Assembly (NCBI RefSeq): GCF_021130785.1
Contig: NW_025777479.1
Coordinates: 1-64,000, forward strand
Source: Homalodisca vitripennis
Lineage: Eukaryota > Arthropoda > Insecta > Hemiptera > Cicadellidae
Reading direction: 5' to 3'
DNA: 64,000 nucleotides
A model generated the notes under the pieces. That model saw only the letters and a list, made by a program, of their open reading frames with translations. It was not told the DNA's origin and ran no database searches. The first letter of the stretch is position 1. The number at the start of each line of letters is the position of its first letter. This document shows positions 11,794 to 21,216 of the stretch, one piece after another. Made by a program: the position numbers and the translations under genes.

Positions 11794-12360
11794 ATGTAAC
11801 ATTAGAGCTCTGGTGATAGTTTCAGTAACTAATTAGTTAAATCAACAATTACAGACCATATTCCTCCTAAAATATGTATAATATCGTTATGAGAGTAAAA
11901 ATTAAATTAAGTTATTAATTTCATTCCTAGGTAAACTAAAATTCACTAATTTCAAATTATTTTCAATATTGCACTACTATAAAACGCCCGAGTATTATCT
12001 CTCTGACATATTTAAGTAAATAATTCTCCAAGTAATCATTACACTTTTTATCTTATACGTATGAACGGATATTATATCATTTGGACAGTATATGGAAAAT
12101 GAATGTAGATTTTATTTTATTCAGCACTTTTAAGTACTGAAAGAATATAAAGCCATAACAGATCATATTTCTCCTTAAATCAGTATATGTTATTCAGTTA
12201 TTGAATGTAAGCAATTAATTATATGTAATTGATTTATAACTTTTATTTTCAAGTCAACTGGCATTCATTAATTTCAAATTATTTTCAATATTGCACTACT
12301 ATAAAATGCCTGAGTGTTATCTCTCACACACGTTGAAGTAAATAATGCTCCAAGTTATTA
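11794..12360 (+). repeat. Family X repeat, left copy 4, with an internal ~310-320 bp duplication
   Basis: Starts with 'agagctctggtgatag...cagtaactaattag' (11804-11838). The following segment occurs twice: 'agaccatattcctcc...cactactataaaa' from about 11852 and again from about 12158. The reverse complement of this segment is found near 61735-62025. Confidence 0.6.
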
Positions 12361-12464
12361 TTAACTAAAAATCAATTATTTCAATATTTTATTCTGTGAT
12401 TATTAATCCCTAAACTAGGATTTAAACTACTTCGGGTGAAATGAATAGAGAAAAACTTTGAATT

Positions 12465-12520
12465 CTTAATAATAAAGTAACTCACCCATAAGCCTTTGTC
12501 TTGAAATTTGTCTATGCCTT
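12465..12520 (+). repeat. Family X fragment
   Basis: Short match 'ttaataataaagtaactcacccat' region to the strongest family X module; the flanks are degraded. Confidence 0.4.
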
Positions 12521-12813
12521 AGTAGATATATAATTATATCAACTTTATAAATCAGATTAAAAATAAGGTCATTAAATATCTTGGAAAATATTAGACCGAT
12601 TCTGCATGCACGCTTTAGGTACCGGTACATGTAAAACAAGTCCAAAATTTAAAACAGTCCAAAGCACAAATGTAACCAAAACGTGCCATAGCTTTTATTG
12701 ATAACGTGCCAGTGAAATTCCTTGTGTATAGCAATCATCCCAACGTAAGATATAAAAGTAATGAAATGATCACCAAACATAAATTTCTGTTTTATATAAA
12801 TCACTTTACTATT

Positions 12814-12815
12814 TT

Positions 12816-12849
<34 letters not shown>

Positions 12850-12912
12850 TTCCTTTATTGCATAAAAACAATTTACAACAATTGCATTGCAAGCGTCAGT
12901 AATGGTACAAAA
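12814..12912 (-). mobile_element. 3' end of a non-LTR retrotransposon with (TTA)n tail
   Basis: Read on the - strand, the sequence passes 'ttttgtaccat' and 'gcaataaagg' and then ends in about ten ATT units (12815-12848 on the + strand is an ATA run). A 3' fragment followed by a short simple-repeat tail is typical of some non-LTR elements. The fragment at 60640-60730 shares the 'tttttgtaccat...aataaag' pattern. The family is not identified. Confidence 0.45.
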
Positions 12913-12931
12913 AATATATATATTTATTGTA

Positions 12932-12933
<2 letters not shown>

Positions 12934-13003
<70 letters not shown>
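12934..13003. repeat. (TA)n microsatellite
   Basis: About 34 TA units, flanked by 'gtaccatat' and 'atatggtat', so the tract is the centre of a small palindrome. Confidence 0.95.
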
Positions 13004-13005
<2 letters not shown>

Positions 13006-13039
13006 TATATATTCTTGTGTTATTATTTATATAGTCAAT

Positions 13040-13290
13040 AATATATGCACTGGTCTAGTGATTTATCCTGCGATAAATGTTCAATAATACTATAATGTAA
13101 ACTACGTACTTAGGATGTCAAGAGATAGAGAGGGCAGAAACAATGATATAAACAATAATAATAACTCACTGTAGGTCCTGGTCCTGGTCCTCTCTCTGAG
13201 CCTCACAGGGTTTTCCTTGTTCGGTGGTTCTCCGAGGTGCTGCGATTACAATTTCCCGAAATTTTCTTTTCTTGTTTCCATAGATATAAG
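13040..13290 (+). repeat. Family X dispersed repeat, left copy 5
   Basis: Contains 'aataactcactgtaggtcctggtcctggtcc' region (13159-13188, the clearest triple GGTCCT run in the left half), 'gttcggtggttctccga' (13219) and 'tttccatagatat' (13276). Confidence 0.6.
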
Positions 13291-13883
13291 TAATTTAAAT
13301 GTGGACTGCTGTAGGAGACATATAAGCTCAGTTCTATAAATAACAGTGTCAATATTTCATTCCAAGTGTTTTCCAAGGAACTTTCTTATATAGACAAAAC
13401 CACAAGATCTCTTTGTATTTATGTTATAGTCTATTGGTCAAACATTTACGAGTAGAAGCTAACTGCTATAAGATTTGTATAAGTGATGAAATTTTTCCTC
13501 CAAAAATGACATTGATCTTCATCCAACACTAGCTTTGGTCCGGTAAAAAGAAAAGTAAAAATCTATGAAGCAATATGTTTATCTAAAATAATAATTTTAT
13601 TACAAACATTTAAATCCAGCCGTCAGACGCGTAAGTGATAGTTATATTAGCCAACTATATGGAAAGACTAAATTAACCATCTTCAGCCAAGTTGTATTTG
13701 TACCGACATTTTCAAACATTCCAGTTTTTATATTTTTATAAAGAGTGACGTACGAATATTTAAACGTGTAAAATACGCTATTATACTAATCTTTATGTTT
13801 TACCTTGGTTATTAAACTTTTTCATCGTATCCTAGTCTGACATGCACTAAGGGTTTATATCAATTAATTAGTATTATTAAGTA

Positions 13884-13927
<44 letters not shown>

Positions 13928-14631
13928 CTTATAGTCTTAAACGTTTATAGCTAATGCATCACTTACGTATGTAGAATTATACATTTAATTTTAAACATCT
14001 AAGCCAGTAATGCAGAGTCTAACTCGGAAGTTAAATGAATAGATTCTGCGTCAGATCTTTGAAACTGAGGCAAGAACCTTCCATTGTAATTATTAATGGT
14101 TTTGTAACTTGGGAAGATGATACGATATTATTCTGATAACGTTAACAAAAGTTGTTTTCTGGAATGTCCCTTTTAGCCAGGTTTTCTCTTGCATACGAAA
14201 CTTATTCGCAGACATATAATTTAATTAAAAAAATATAATTTTATGTAATATTGCTTATTAGTTTAGAAATCAGTCTGTAAAATATAAGATAACAACATGA
14301 TTTTGACACTATTGCAAGTATTAGTTATCAACCTTGACATATAATTCATTTAGTTAAGAAAATCATTGACAGAGGTATTTCTTAAATTAATTTCCAAAAG
14401 AAAACGGTACAATTTCTGCAGGAGAGAATGGTAATCTATATTCTGAGCAGTTTTTGGTCCTATACTTTCACGTTGCAGTCCTATGTCACCTTCAGTGACA
14501 TTTTACTACATTACAAACTTAATTTAGAGGCGTGTGTTAATCTTTATTTCCCTATTGTCTGTGGACACTTGGATCTGTGTAGTTCCTAGTCGAAATGTAG
14601 ATATTGAAAGTTCAGCTTTACTATCCTTTAA
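13291..14631. other. AT-rich sequence with a (TA)n tract
   Basis: Low-GC sequence. A (TA)n tract runs from about 13884 to 13923. A diverged match to family X sequence may lie near 13655-13790. No gene is seen. Confidence 0.45.
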
Positions 14632-14893
14632 GGCGTAAATTTTTTATTTATGAAAGCTATAGTGGAGTCCAATAAGAAAGTGAGTGATTAAACCCTCGAC
14701 AGGAGAGAGTTCTGGTGTACGATTCAGTAACTTATTCATAAAGATAAAAGTTATAGTATATTTTTCTTTTGAAAACTACTCTATACTGCTTTCTTAAATA
14801 TTTAATTTAAACAGTGTAACATGATATAGTCGATCACTGATATTATTATTCAGTTAGCATACACTTATTGTACTTAAATTTCAATATTATTTC
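14632..14893 (+). repeat. ~262-bp repeat; paralogue of the Gypsy insertion site
   Basis: Runs from 'gcgtaaattttttatttatg' to 'acttaaatttcaatatt'. Its reverse complement is found, well conserved, at 59987-60130 plus 50293-50411, where it is split by the full-length Gypsy element. The segment 14770-14790 therefore shows the uninterrupted target. It includes the family X 'gagttctggtgt...cagtaact' module. Confidence 0.75.
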
Positions 14894-15049
14894 TTTTTTG
14901 CTCTATTAATAAATGTGGCATTACAATATCACATGATAGTACAAAGTTTGTTTAAATGTTTAATAATTCACCAATCATAGTTGCAAATAAAAACAAAAAA
15001 TATTCGCTCTGCCAAATCCGTTCTATTGCCATACACTATTATCAAACAC
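14894..15049. other. AT-rich spacer
   Basis: No recognised feature. Confidence 0.4.
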
Positions 15050-15450
15050 AGTAACGCAGCTATGGTTGGAAGAGCTCATTCTATGTGAGTGTTGAGTTTA
15101 GCTCCAGTTTACCTTTCTATTACTTGCAGCAAATGAAATCAACCGTCTTCCACGCAAGCAAATCTTACGTGCAAACAAATCTTCTTATAAACAGTACACA
15201 GCTACGGTGAGAAGGATGATTCAGTGAGGCTGTGAATGTAGTTAAACCGATGCGGGGGTTTCCTTTTAACTTTTTTCGTTTTCGTTACCAAACTATAGCT
15301 TTGGATAGCTTTCGATGAACATGAATCGAGATTTAAGAAGTCTGCAACAGCATCAGATTTTAGACGCTGCACTAAGAAGAAGGTTAACTGGAGCTAAACC
15401 CAACATACAAATTGAATCAGCCCTTCCCACCATATCTGCGTTATGGAAGA
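15050..15450. repeat. Fold-back (inverted repeat) with a third internal partial copy
   Basis: The left arm (about 15050-15133) starts 'acagtaacgcagctatgg' and the right arm (about 15360-15446) reads as its reverse complement, ending 'atatctgcgttatgg'. The arms share 'gtttagctccagtt' and are diverged. A third partial direct copy, 'cacagctacggtgagaagg', lies at about 15197-15250. This resembles a MITE or fold-back element; no transposase is inside it. Termini and target duplication were not resolved. Confidence 0.55.
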
Positions 15451-15533
15451 CTGGGTAGCTCCATTGTGCTTTTGGATCGTGTCAGTCAACATCGTCGTCC
15501 TCTCAGTTGTGCACCTGATGAGACATAAGGATA

Positions 15534-16250
15534 CAGGGTGCGTTATGAAAGTAATGAGCATTTTCTAAAAAACAAAAAAGATCTATTCATGCGATTGGTA
15601 CAAATCAAAAAAATACTTCAACATATCCTCCTCCTGCATCAATAAACCTGCGTAGACAATTCTAACATGTCTGGAAAGTGCTCTTTGAAATTCTCGAGTG
15701 GAATGCTCCTCAGGATCATTATAACTTCAGCTAGGTTGTTCTCCACTGACTTCCAGTGCTATCGCTTCAGCTCTCTCTTTAGTCAATGGAACAGAAAAAA
15801 AATACACAGAGCTATATCAGGGCTGTAAGCAGGCTGGGGCACCACGCAGGTCTTGCTCTGATCAGGTAGTGGGTAACAACGAAAGCCGTGTGGCTGGGGG
15901 CATTTTCGTGATGGAGTTTGAAGATGACTTTAATATCAGGCCTGATGCGGGCGATCCGGCGTTTCAGTCTCGAGCACCTCCAGATAAAGGACTGCGTTGA
16001 CAGTATTTCCTTGCGGTATAAAACTCAAAAGGTACGATTCCTCTAACGTCACAGAACACACTCAGCATTGTTTTGATATGCGATTGCAAATGTGCATTAA
16101 ATATGCATTTTGTTTGGGTAAGAATTGTGTGCCAATCGGAGCTCTGCCTTTTCGATTCTGGATTTTAATATGTACTGATGCAGTTGTATAACTCACATGT
16201 ATATCAAATATGTGTGCTAGGGTTATTGAAGCTGATGCATTATCCTCCAA
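15534..16250 (-). pseudogene. mariner-family transposase relic, internally deleted
   Basis: A DD34D-type mariner transposase would cut and paste its own element. On the - strand, across broken frames, I can read 'ESKRQSSDWH', 'MLSVFCDVRGIV', 'PQGNTVNAVLYLEVL', 'HHENAPSHTA' and 'PDIALCDFF', in the order of the mariner catalytic domain. The second catalytic Asp, normally in HHDN, is Glu here. The first catalytic block (usually GDE) is missing: HTH-like sequence near 16190-16250 appears joined straight to the later part, suggesting an internal deletion. The protein ends at a TAG at 15583-15585. A possible terminal inverted repeat starts at 15534, next to TA at 15532-15533. The 5' end was not found. 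Confidence 0.75.
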
Positions 16251-16397
16251 AACTACTTACTCTAATTCTTGATGAAACGGAAATTAAGATATTATCAGTT
16301 ACGGAGAGAAATTTTAATATTTGTAATATTTGTGTGTTTATAATTGTATAAGTAAAATATAGTTAGCCAATATAAATACTGTAATTTAACTTGGCCT
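16251..16397. other. AT-rich spacer
   Basis: No recognised feature. Confidence 0.4.
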
Positions 16398-16460
16398 GTT
16401 ATTATCTCTTGTACTGTGAAAGAGGGCTCTGGCGTGAATTTCAGTAACTAATAGAATGAG
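16398..16460 (+). repeat. Family X fragment
   Basis: Contains 'ttatctcttgtactgtgaaa' followed by the 'gggctctggcgtgaatttcagtaact' module; closely matches 1212-1265. Confidence 0.6.
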
Positions 16461-16727
16461 TTAAAACATCTATAACACATTTTGTAACAAATTTTTGGCA
16501 CTAAGTTTTTAATTATTGAATTATACCTATCAAACAAAAATGAGTCACTGGTTTTATATGTTAAATAAAACGCATTTACTAATTTTAACTCATTATGAAA
16601 ATCTTGCTTACTAGAAATGCTATAAATATATCTGGAAAAGACGAGTAAGAAAATATTTCTCATCAACAGTTACATATATTTTTGATAAAACTACGTGAAA
16701 ACTTTCAGTACATGTTCATAAAAAACA

Positions 16728-16917
16728 ATGGATCTGCAAAATAGTTATAGATTTAATATTTTCAAAGCTTTGATTGATAATAGTGATGACATAGATGAAG
16801 ACAAGAACTATTCACCCTCAGAATGTTGAGAGAGTTCAGACTCAGAAGATAAAAGAAAATTAAAAATCAAGAAAAACAAGAGCCTACATAAAGATTACAT
16901 GAATAAAGGACTACTGA
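16728..16917 (+). pseudogene. Short acidic reading frame cut by the LINE
   Basis: From the ATG at 16728 a frame runs 34 codons to a TGA (16830-16832) and then stays open about 34 more codons to the LINE border. It encodes a Leu/Asn-rich start, an Asp/Glu/Ser-rich stretch ('DNSDDIDEDKNYSPSE', then 'SSDSEDKRK') and a Lys-rich stretch. Such acidic-then-basic N-termini occur in some transposases and nuclear proteins. I do not recognise the family, and no continuation was found beyond the LINE pair at 24964 onward. It could also be 5' sequence of the LINE or chance. Confidence 0.3.
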
Positions 16918-18096
16918 CCGGTCAAGCATCCACCTGAAAAAGAGGCCCGGATTGCGGCTCCCGCTGCACCAGCAACCTCCCACGGCCTGATGGAGACCTC
17001 CGATGGCCCATTGGAGACCATCCACGGTCTGCCGACTACATCTCGACCCAGCAACGACGTGTCACCCGGGACAGGAGAACAGGGCCCGGGTGAAGTCGGG
17101 ATTACCCCCGAGAGCTGCCAGGGTGCGGCGACCAAGTGCCAGGGGAACCCACGCCAGTCGGAATCCCAAAAATGCCTTTCCAAAGGCCACCTGACACCAC
17201 CGGGGACTTCTGCTCTAGTTGCCCAGCTGATGGATCCAGCTACTTCTGAGGCCAACTCTGGAACTTCAGGCCGTCCTGATGTCTACACCGCCCAGACTCT
17301 GTTCTTCTGCAGGCTGGAGGTCAGGAAGTACACCAGGCCTAGTGGACCAGTCCAATGCCACCGATGCCAGGGGTTTGGGCATGGCTCCAGCCACTGCCAC
17401 CGTGACCTCCGCTGCGTACGATGCGGTGATAATCATCCGTCCAGCCTCTGCCCGAAGGAAGCTTCAACCCCGGCCAGATGCTGCAATTGTGGAGAGGCCC
17501 ACTCTGCCAACTACCGTGGGTGTGTCACCTTCAAAAACGAGAAGCAGCTCTCGTATGCTGCCGTTGCCAGGAGGGTTCAGAGGCCTGTACCTTCCAGGAT
17601 TGAGCCTCCTAAGCCTCGAGAAGCTCCTGCTCCTGCCCCTCCTGCCACCGTAGATGACACCGCGGAGCCCTCCACTGAAAACCGGGAGGAAGATGACTTC
17701 GAGATGGTAGGGCGTCGCCGTCATCGCCCAGCTCGGAAGCAGGAAAATCGGGGGGCTCGTTCTCGTTCAACTCCGAAGACCTCAACCTCCGAACCACGTC
17801 AACCCCCTGAATCTCATCAACTAGAGAACCCAACAATCGAGGACACTCCTGCCCCTGCCAGACCAACACTACCCAGGCCCACACCGAGATCTCGTGCTGA
17901 GCCACCTAAGCCTGCTTCCAACCCTGAACTACAAGCCCAGCCACCCACACAAAACATCACGCCAACTTCTCACCCAGCTTCCCTCCTGCCTCAGGATCTC
18001 AAGATAAGACTAAATCAGATTCTTTTTCAGCTGACCAACATAGTGGCGTTGATGTCACGCCTCATGGACATGTTGTCCGCCACTGTCCATGGGTAA
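16918..18096 (+). CDS. LINE ORF1, RNA-binding Gag-like protein (internally deleted)
   Basis: ORF1 proteins of jockey elements bind element RNA and form ribonucleoprotein particles. The frame is open from the TGA at 16915 to the TAA at 18094, about 392 codons; the first ATG is at 16990. From about 17330 it carries three zinc knuckles: one starting 'CHRCQGFGH', one starting 'CVRCGDNH' and one starting 'CCNCGEAH', the arrangement of the jockey gag family (PRE_C2HC type). A long Pro/Arg/Glu-rich region follows, then a hydrophobic C-terminus. The part before 17276 has no counterpart in copy 2, while copy 2's 'VVIKGLSATLS' N-terminal domain is missing here. The stop overlaps the ORF2 start by 8 nt. 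Intact as a frame, but the protein is rearranged. Confidence 0.75.
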   Translation, partial: PVKHPPEKEARIAAPAAPATSHGLMETSDGPLETIHGLPTTSRPSNDVSPGTGEQGPGEVGITPESCQGAATKCQGNPRQSESQKCLSKGHLTPPGTSALVAQLMDPATSEANSGTSGRPDVYTAQTLFFCRLEVRKYTRPSGPVQCHRCQGFGHGSSHCHRDLRCVRCGDNHPSSLCPKEASTPARCCNCGEAHSANYRGCVTFKNEKQLSYAAVARRVQRPVPSRIEPPKPREAPAPAPPATVDDTAEPSTENREEDDFEMVGRRRHRPARKQENRGARSRSTPKTSTSEPRQPPESHQLENPTIEDTPAPARPTLPRPTPRSRAEPPKPASNPELQAQPPTQNITPTSHPASLLPQDLKIRLNQILFQLTNIVALMSRLMDMLSATVHG

Positions 18097-20833
18097 ACTT
18101 AGAGTTGTCAGCTGGAACGCCGACGGGCTGGCAAACAAGCGGCTGGAACTCGGTCAGCTACTAACTGAAATGAATGTGGACATCGCTCTTCTACAGGAGA
18201 CTCACTTCAGGGCGACAGATTGCTTCAATATCCCCAATTACCAGATATACCGCACCGATAGGCAGCTGCAGAACAACCGACCCGGCGGAGGCTCGGCGAT
18301 CATGGTGCATCGGCGAGAGACCCATCGTCTCCTGGCAGCAGTCCCTGCCCCAGGAGCTGAGATAACCGGATTGCCATCCACTACAGCGGAGCCGAACTGG
18401 AGATTGCCTCCGTCTACAATACACCTAGAAACACTCTGCAAACCCGCTGCCTTGATGCCCTGCTGCGTCCTGGTTACCCTGCACTTGTTGCTGGGGACCT
18501 CAATGCAAAGCATCTGGACTGGGGATGCCGGAACACCAACTCCAACGGCAGAAGTTTCCACCGTCTCCTGGACAACCGACTCCACATCCAACTACTGACA
18601 CCTGAGGAGCCCACGCACTACAATCACAAATGGACGGCACCTCCCGGACATACTGGACATCGGTCTAGCTGGCTCGCTGGACGGGCACATCGAGGTGTTT
18701 TGCAGTGTCCTGATCTCTCTTCAGACCACGTGCCAGTAGTCTTCGACCTCTCGGGCGACGGAGCGCCATCATATCCTCCTAAAATCGTCCCACCAAGATC
18801 AACTGGCACCACTTTGTAAACCACCTCGCTGACAGACATCGGCCTCCACCAACTCCTGCCGAGTCACCTGGACCAGCTAGACCAACAAGTACAAAACGAC
18901 TTGACTTCCATCCTCCAAGAAGCTATGACGGCCTCGTCATCTCCTCTCTCCCGGACTGACATTACTCCACCCTTTTACCCGAGAAGTTGAGAGAGAAGAT
19001 TCACCTTCGTCGCAGGCTGCGAAGGGAGTATAAGCAACTCCTGATGTCCCCACGCCAAGCATAGACGTTCAACCGCCCAGGCCAGGAAGTGCTCTCGTCT
19101 CCTGGCTGAACACAGAGCGGCTGCGTGGGATGACTTTGTGGAACATCAAGCTGACGGTGGTGTCGGCGGCACCTGGATAATTCTCTAGGGCACTTCGAGG
19201 GGAGAAGAAGATCAACCGACCACTTCATGGACAGCGTGGTATTGTCTACTCCCCTGGAGATCGAGCAGAGGCCTTCGCCGACACCATGGAAGACCAATTC
19301 TCCCCACACGCGGATGTTTACGACGAGAACACGTGCGAAATGATTGAAAACTTCCTGGATGAATAACCAACCTGACGAAGACAACCTACTGCCCACTGTG
19401 ACTACACTTGAAGTGCAAGACCCCCATATTCGCCGCCTTCGCCCGAAGAAGGCCCCTGGCCCGGACTCCTTAGAAACTCCAGCATTGAAGAACCTGCCGG
19501 CTTGGGTAATCGTCACGATCACCTGCATCTTCAAACTCATGCCTACGCCTGGCTTACTTCCCGACCACCAGAAGGATGCTAAGGTGATCATGATACCCAA
19601 GCCCGGCAAGGACCGTCTCTTCCCGGAGAACCACAGGCCGATCTCCCTCCTGCCTTTGCTCTCCAAGATTCTGGAGAAGATCGTCTTGGCGAGATTCCCT
19701 GAGGAGTTTCTTCACGGCTATCAGGGACAGAACAATTCGGCTTCCGCACCGGCCACTCCACCACCCTTCAGCTTCACAGAGTCCTGAAAAACATCAATGG
19801 AGCTATAGGAAGGAAGCACCACTCCACTTCGGTCCTCATAGACGTGAGCAAGTTGTGGGCGCGGAGGACTGTTCTTCAAGCTCTCATCATCTCCATTGCC
19901 TAGCAGGATTTTTCCGGCTGCTCCGCAGATATCTCCAACTCCGGTTCTTCTCCGTCAGCGTTGCCCGATCCACCTCCACGACCCGCCCAGTGACATCTGG
20001 TGTGCAACAGGAATCAGTCCTCGGCCCGATCCTGTACCTGTGGTACACAAACGACTTTCCGGTCCCCTCCGAGAGTGCAGCTCTCCCTGTACGCGGACGA
20101 TGCGCTCCTCACGGCCACTTCTGCCACCTGAGAATGGCCCGGGGTCTACATCCAGCGGCAGCTGCACCTACTGGAGCCCTGGTTGACCAAGTGGAGGATC
20201 AAGGTCAACGTTGACAAATGTGAAGCCATAAACTTCACAGGACAAGGAGACAAACGGACGGCCGTCACCTGTCACTCAACGGCGACGACATACCGTGGAT
20301 AGACTTGAGTCAAGTACCTGGGGGGGTACTCCTGGACTCCAAGCTGACCTTCACACCCTACGTCAAGAGGATCTGTGGCCAAGCGAGGAAGGGCTTCGGC
20401 AGCATCGGCCCCGTGCTCAACTCCCACGAAGCTGCCGACCAGAACAAAGGTCTTGCTCTCTACACGGCTCTGATACGACCAGTGCTCACATATGCGGCCC
20501 CAGCACGGTACACCTCACCTGCAATGACCGCAAGGAGGCAGTTGCTCGCTGTCCAGAGCGTGTGTCTCCGGCGGGCCAAAGGGTCGCCCTGGTTCGTGGG
20601 GAACACGTAGTCAGGGCTTCGGTCCAACGTCCCCACCATCAGGAGCTTTGTAGAAGGCCTGACATCGAGCCTTGAGGAAGCTGCAGAGTCCTCAACCGTG
20701 GGATCACATCCGTGAGCTTCGCGCCCAGGAGGTCCCCAACTGCGTCTTCCTATGGATGACTGATGACATCGAGACTACAAACTTCGACAGCACCACGACA
20801 CTTCACCCATTGACAGGTAGCGAAAGCTACTAG
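18089..20833 (+). pseudogene. LINE ORF2, endonuclease-reverse transcriptase, frameshifted
   Basis: ORF2 nicks target DNA and reverse transcribes the element RNA at the nick. It starts at the ATG at 18089. The endonuclease N-terminus is clear ('WNADGLANK', 'LLQETH' with the catalytic Glu, 'GGGSAIMVHR'). A single-base loss near 18366-18372, compared with copy 2, shifts the frame, and further indels follow. The RT region shows 'KKAPGPD' (about 19445), 'NHRPISLL' (about 19630) and a YADD-coding box at about 20094-20105. The final frame ends at the TAG at 20831-20833. Total span is 2745 bp, close to the usual jockey ORF2 length of about 900 codons. Non-functional. Confidence 0.85.
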
Positions 20834-20943
20834 CTTTGTCGCTCGAGACACAAGAGTCAAAAGCCTAACCGGCAGAGGCCTTTGAAAGAATGTGGGGAAT
20901 CCACCCCCCCCCACAGTCACAGCGACTTGACTTGAGGGTGACA

Positions 20944-21112
20944 ATTAAGTCTGGAAAACCTCTTTTTAATTTTTGAACCACAATAGAAAGAAATGCCACA
21001 GTTCACACGTGCTTACTGGTGATTAGCAACGCACACATCTGCCCAATTACTGACCGGTTAATTCCTTTGGGGGACGGTCCACAAGGAGTCAGACAAAATT
21101 CTTTAAACCGGT
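20944..21112. other. Spacer between the two inverted LINE copies
   Basis: About 170 bp of non-LINE sequence between the tail-to-tail copies. It would form the loop if a transcript of the whole palindrome folded. No poly(A) tail or target duplication is recognisable at either edge. Confidence 0.7.
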
Positions 21113-21216
21113 CACCCAAGTCAAGTCGCTGTGACTGTGGGGGGGGGTTAATCCCCCACAACTTTCAAGGCCTCTGCCGGTTAGGCTTTTGCCTTGTGTC
21201 ACGAGGGTCATAGCCC

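Larger units (their letters stand above)
16911..20943 (+). mobile_element. Jockey-clade LINE, copy 1 (+), internal deletion in ORF1
   Basis: Non-LTR retrotransposon with ORF1 (zinc knuckles) and ORF2 (apurinic-type endonuclease plus reverse transcriptase, no RNase H seen). GC content rises sharply at 16911 relative to the flanks. The 3' end, near 'cgacttgacttgagggtgac', has no poly(A). The inverted copy at 21113-24963 matches from 17276 onward. Upstream of 17276 this copy has 5' sequence that copy 2 lacks, and it lacks about 190 bp of ORF1 that copy 2 has, so an internal deletion is likely at 17275/17276. ORF2 is frameshifted; inactive. Confidence 0.85.

Noticed and set aside
16911..17255. 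Open frame antisense to LINE ORF1, and many others inside the LINE copies
   Set aside because: GC-rich LINE DNA gives long shadow frames; only the frames with zinc-knuckle, endonuclease or RT motifs are kept.
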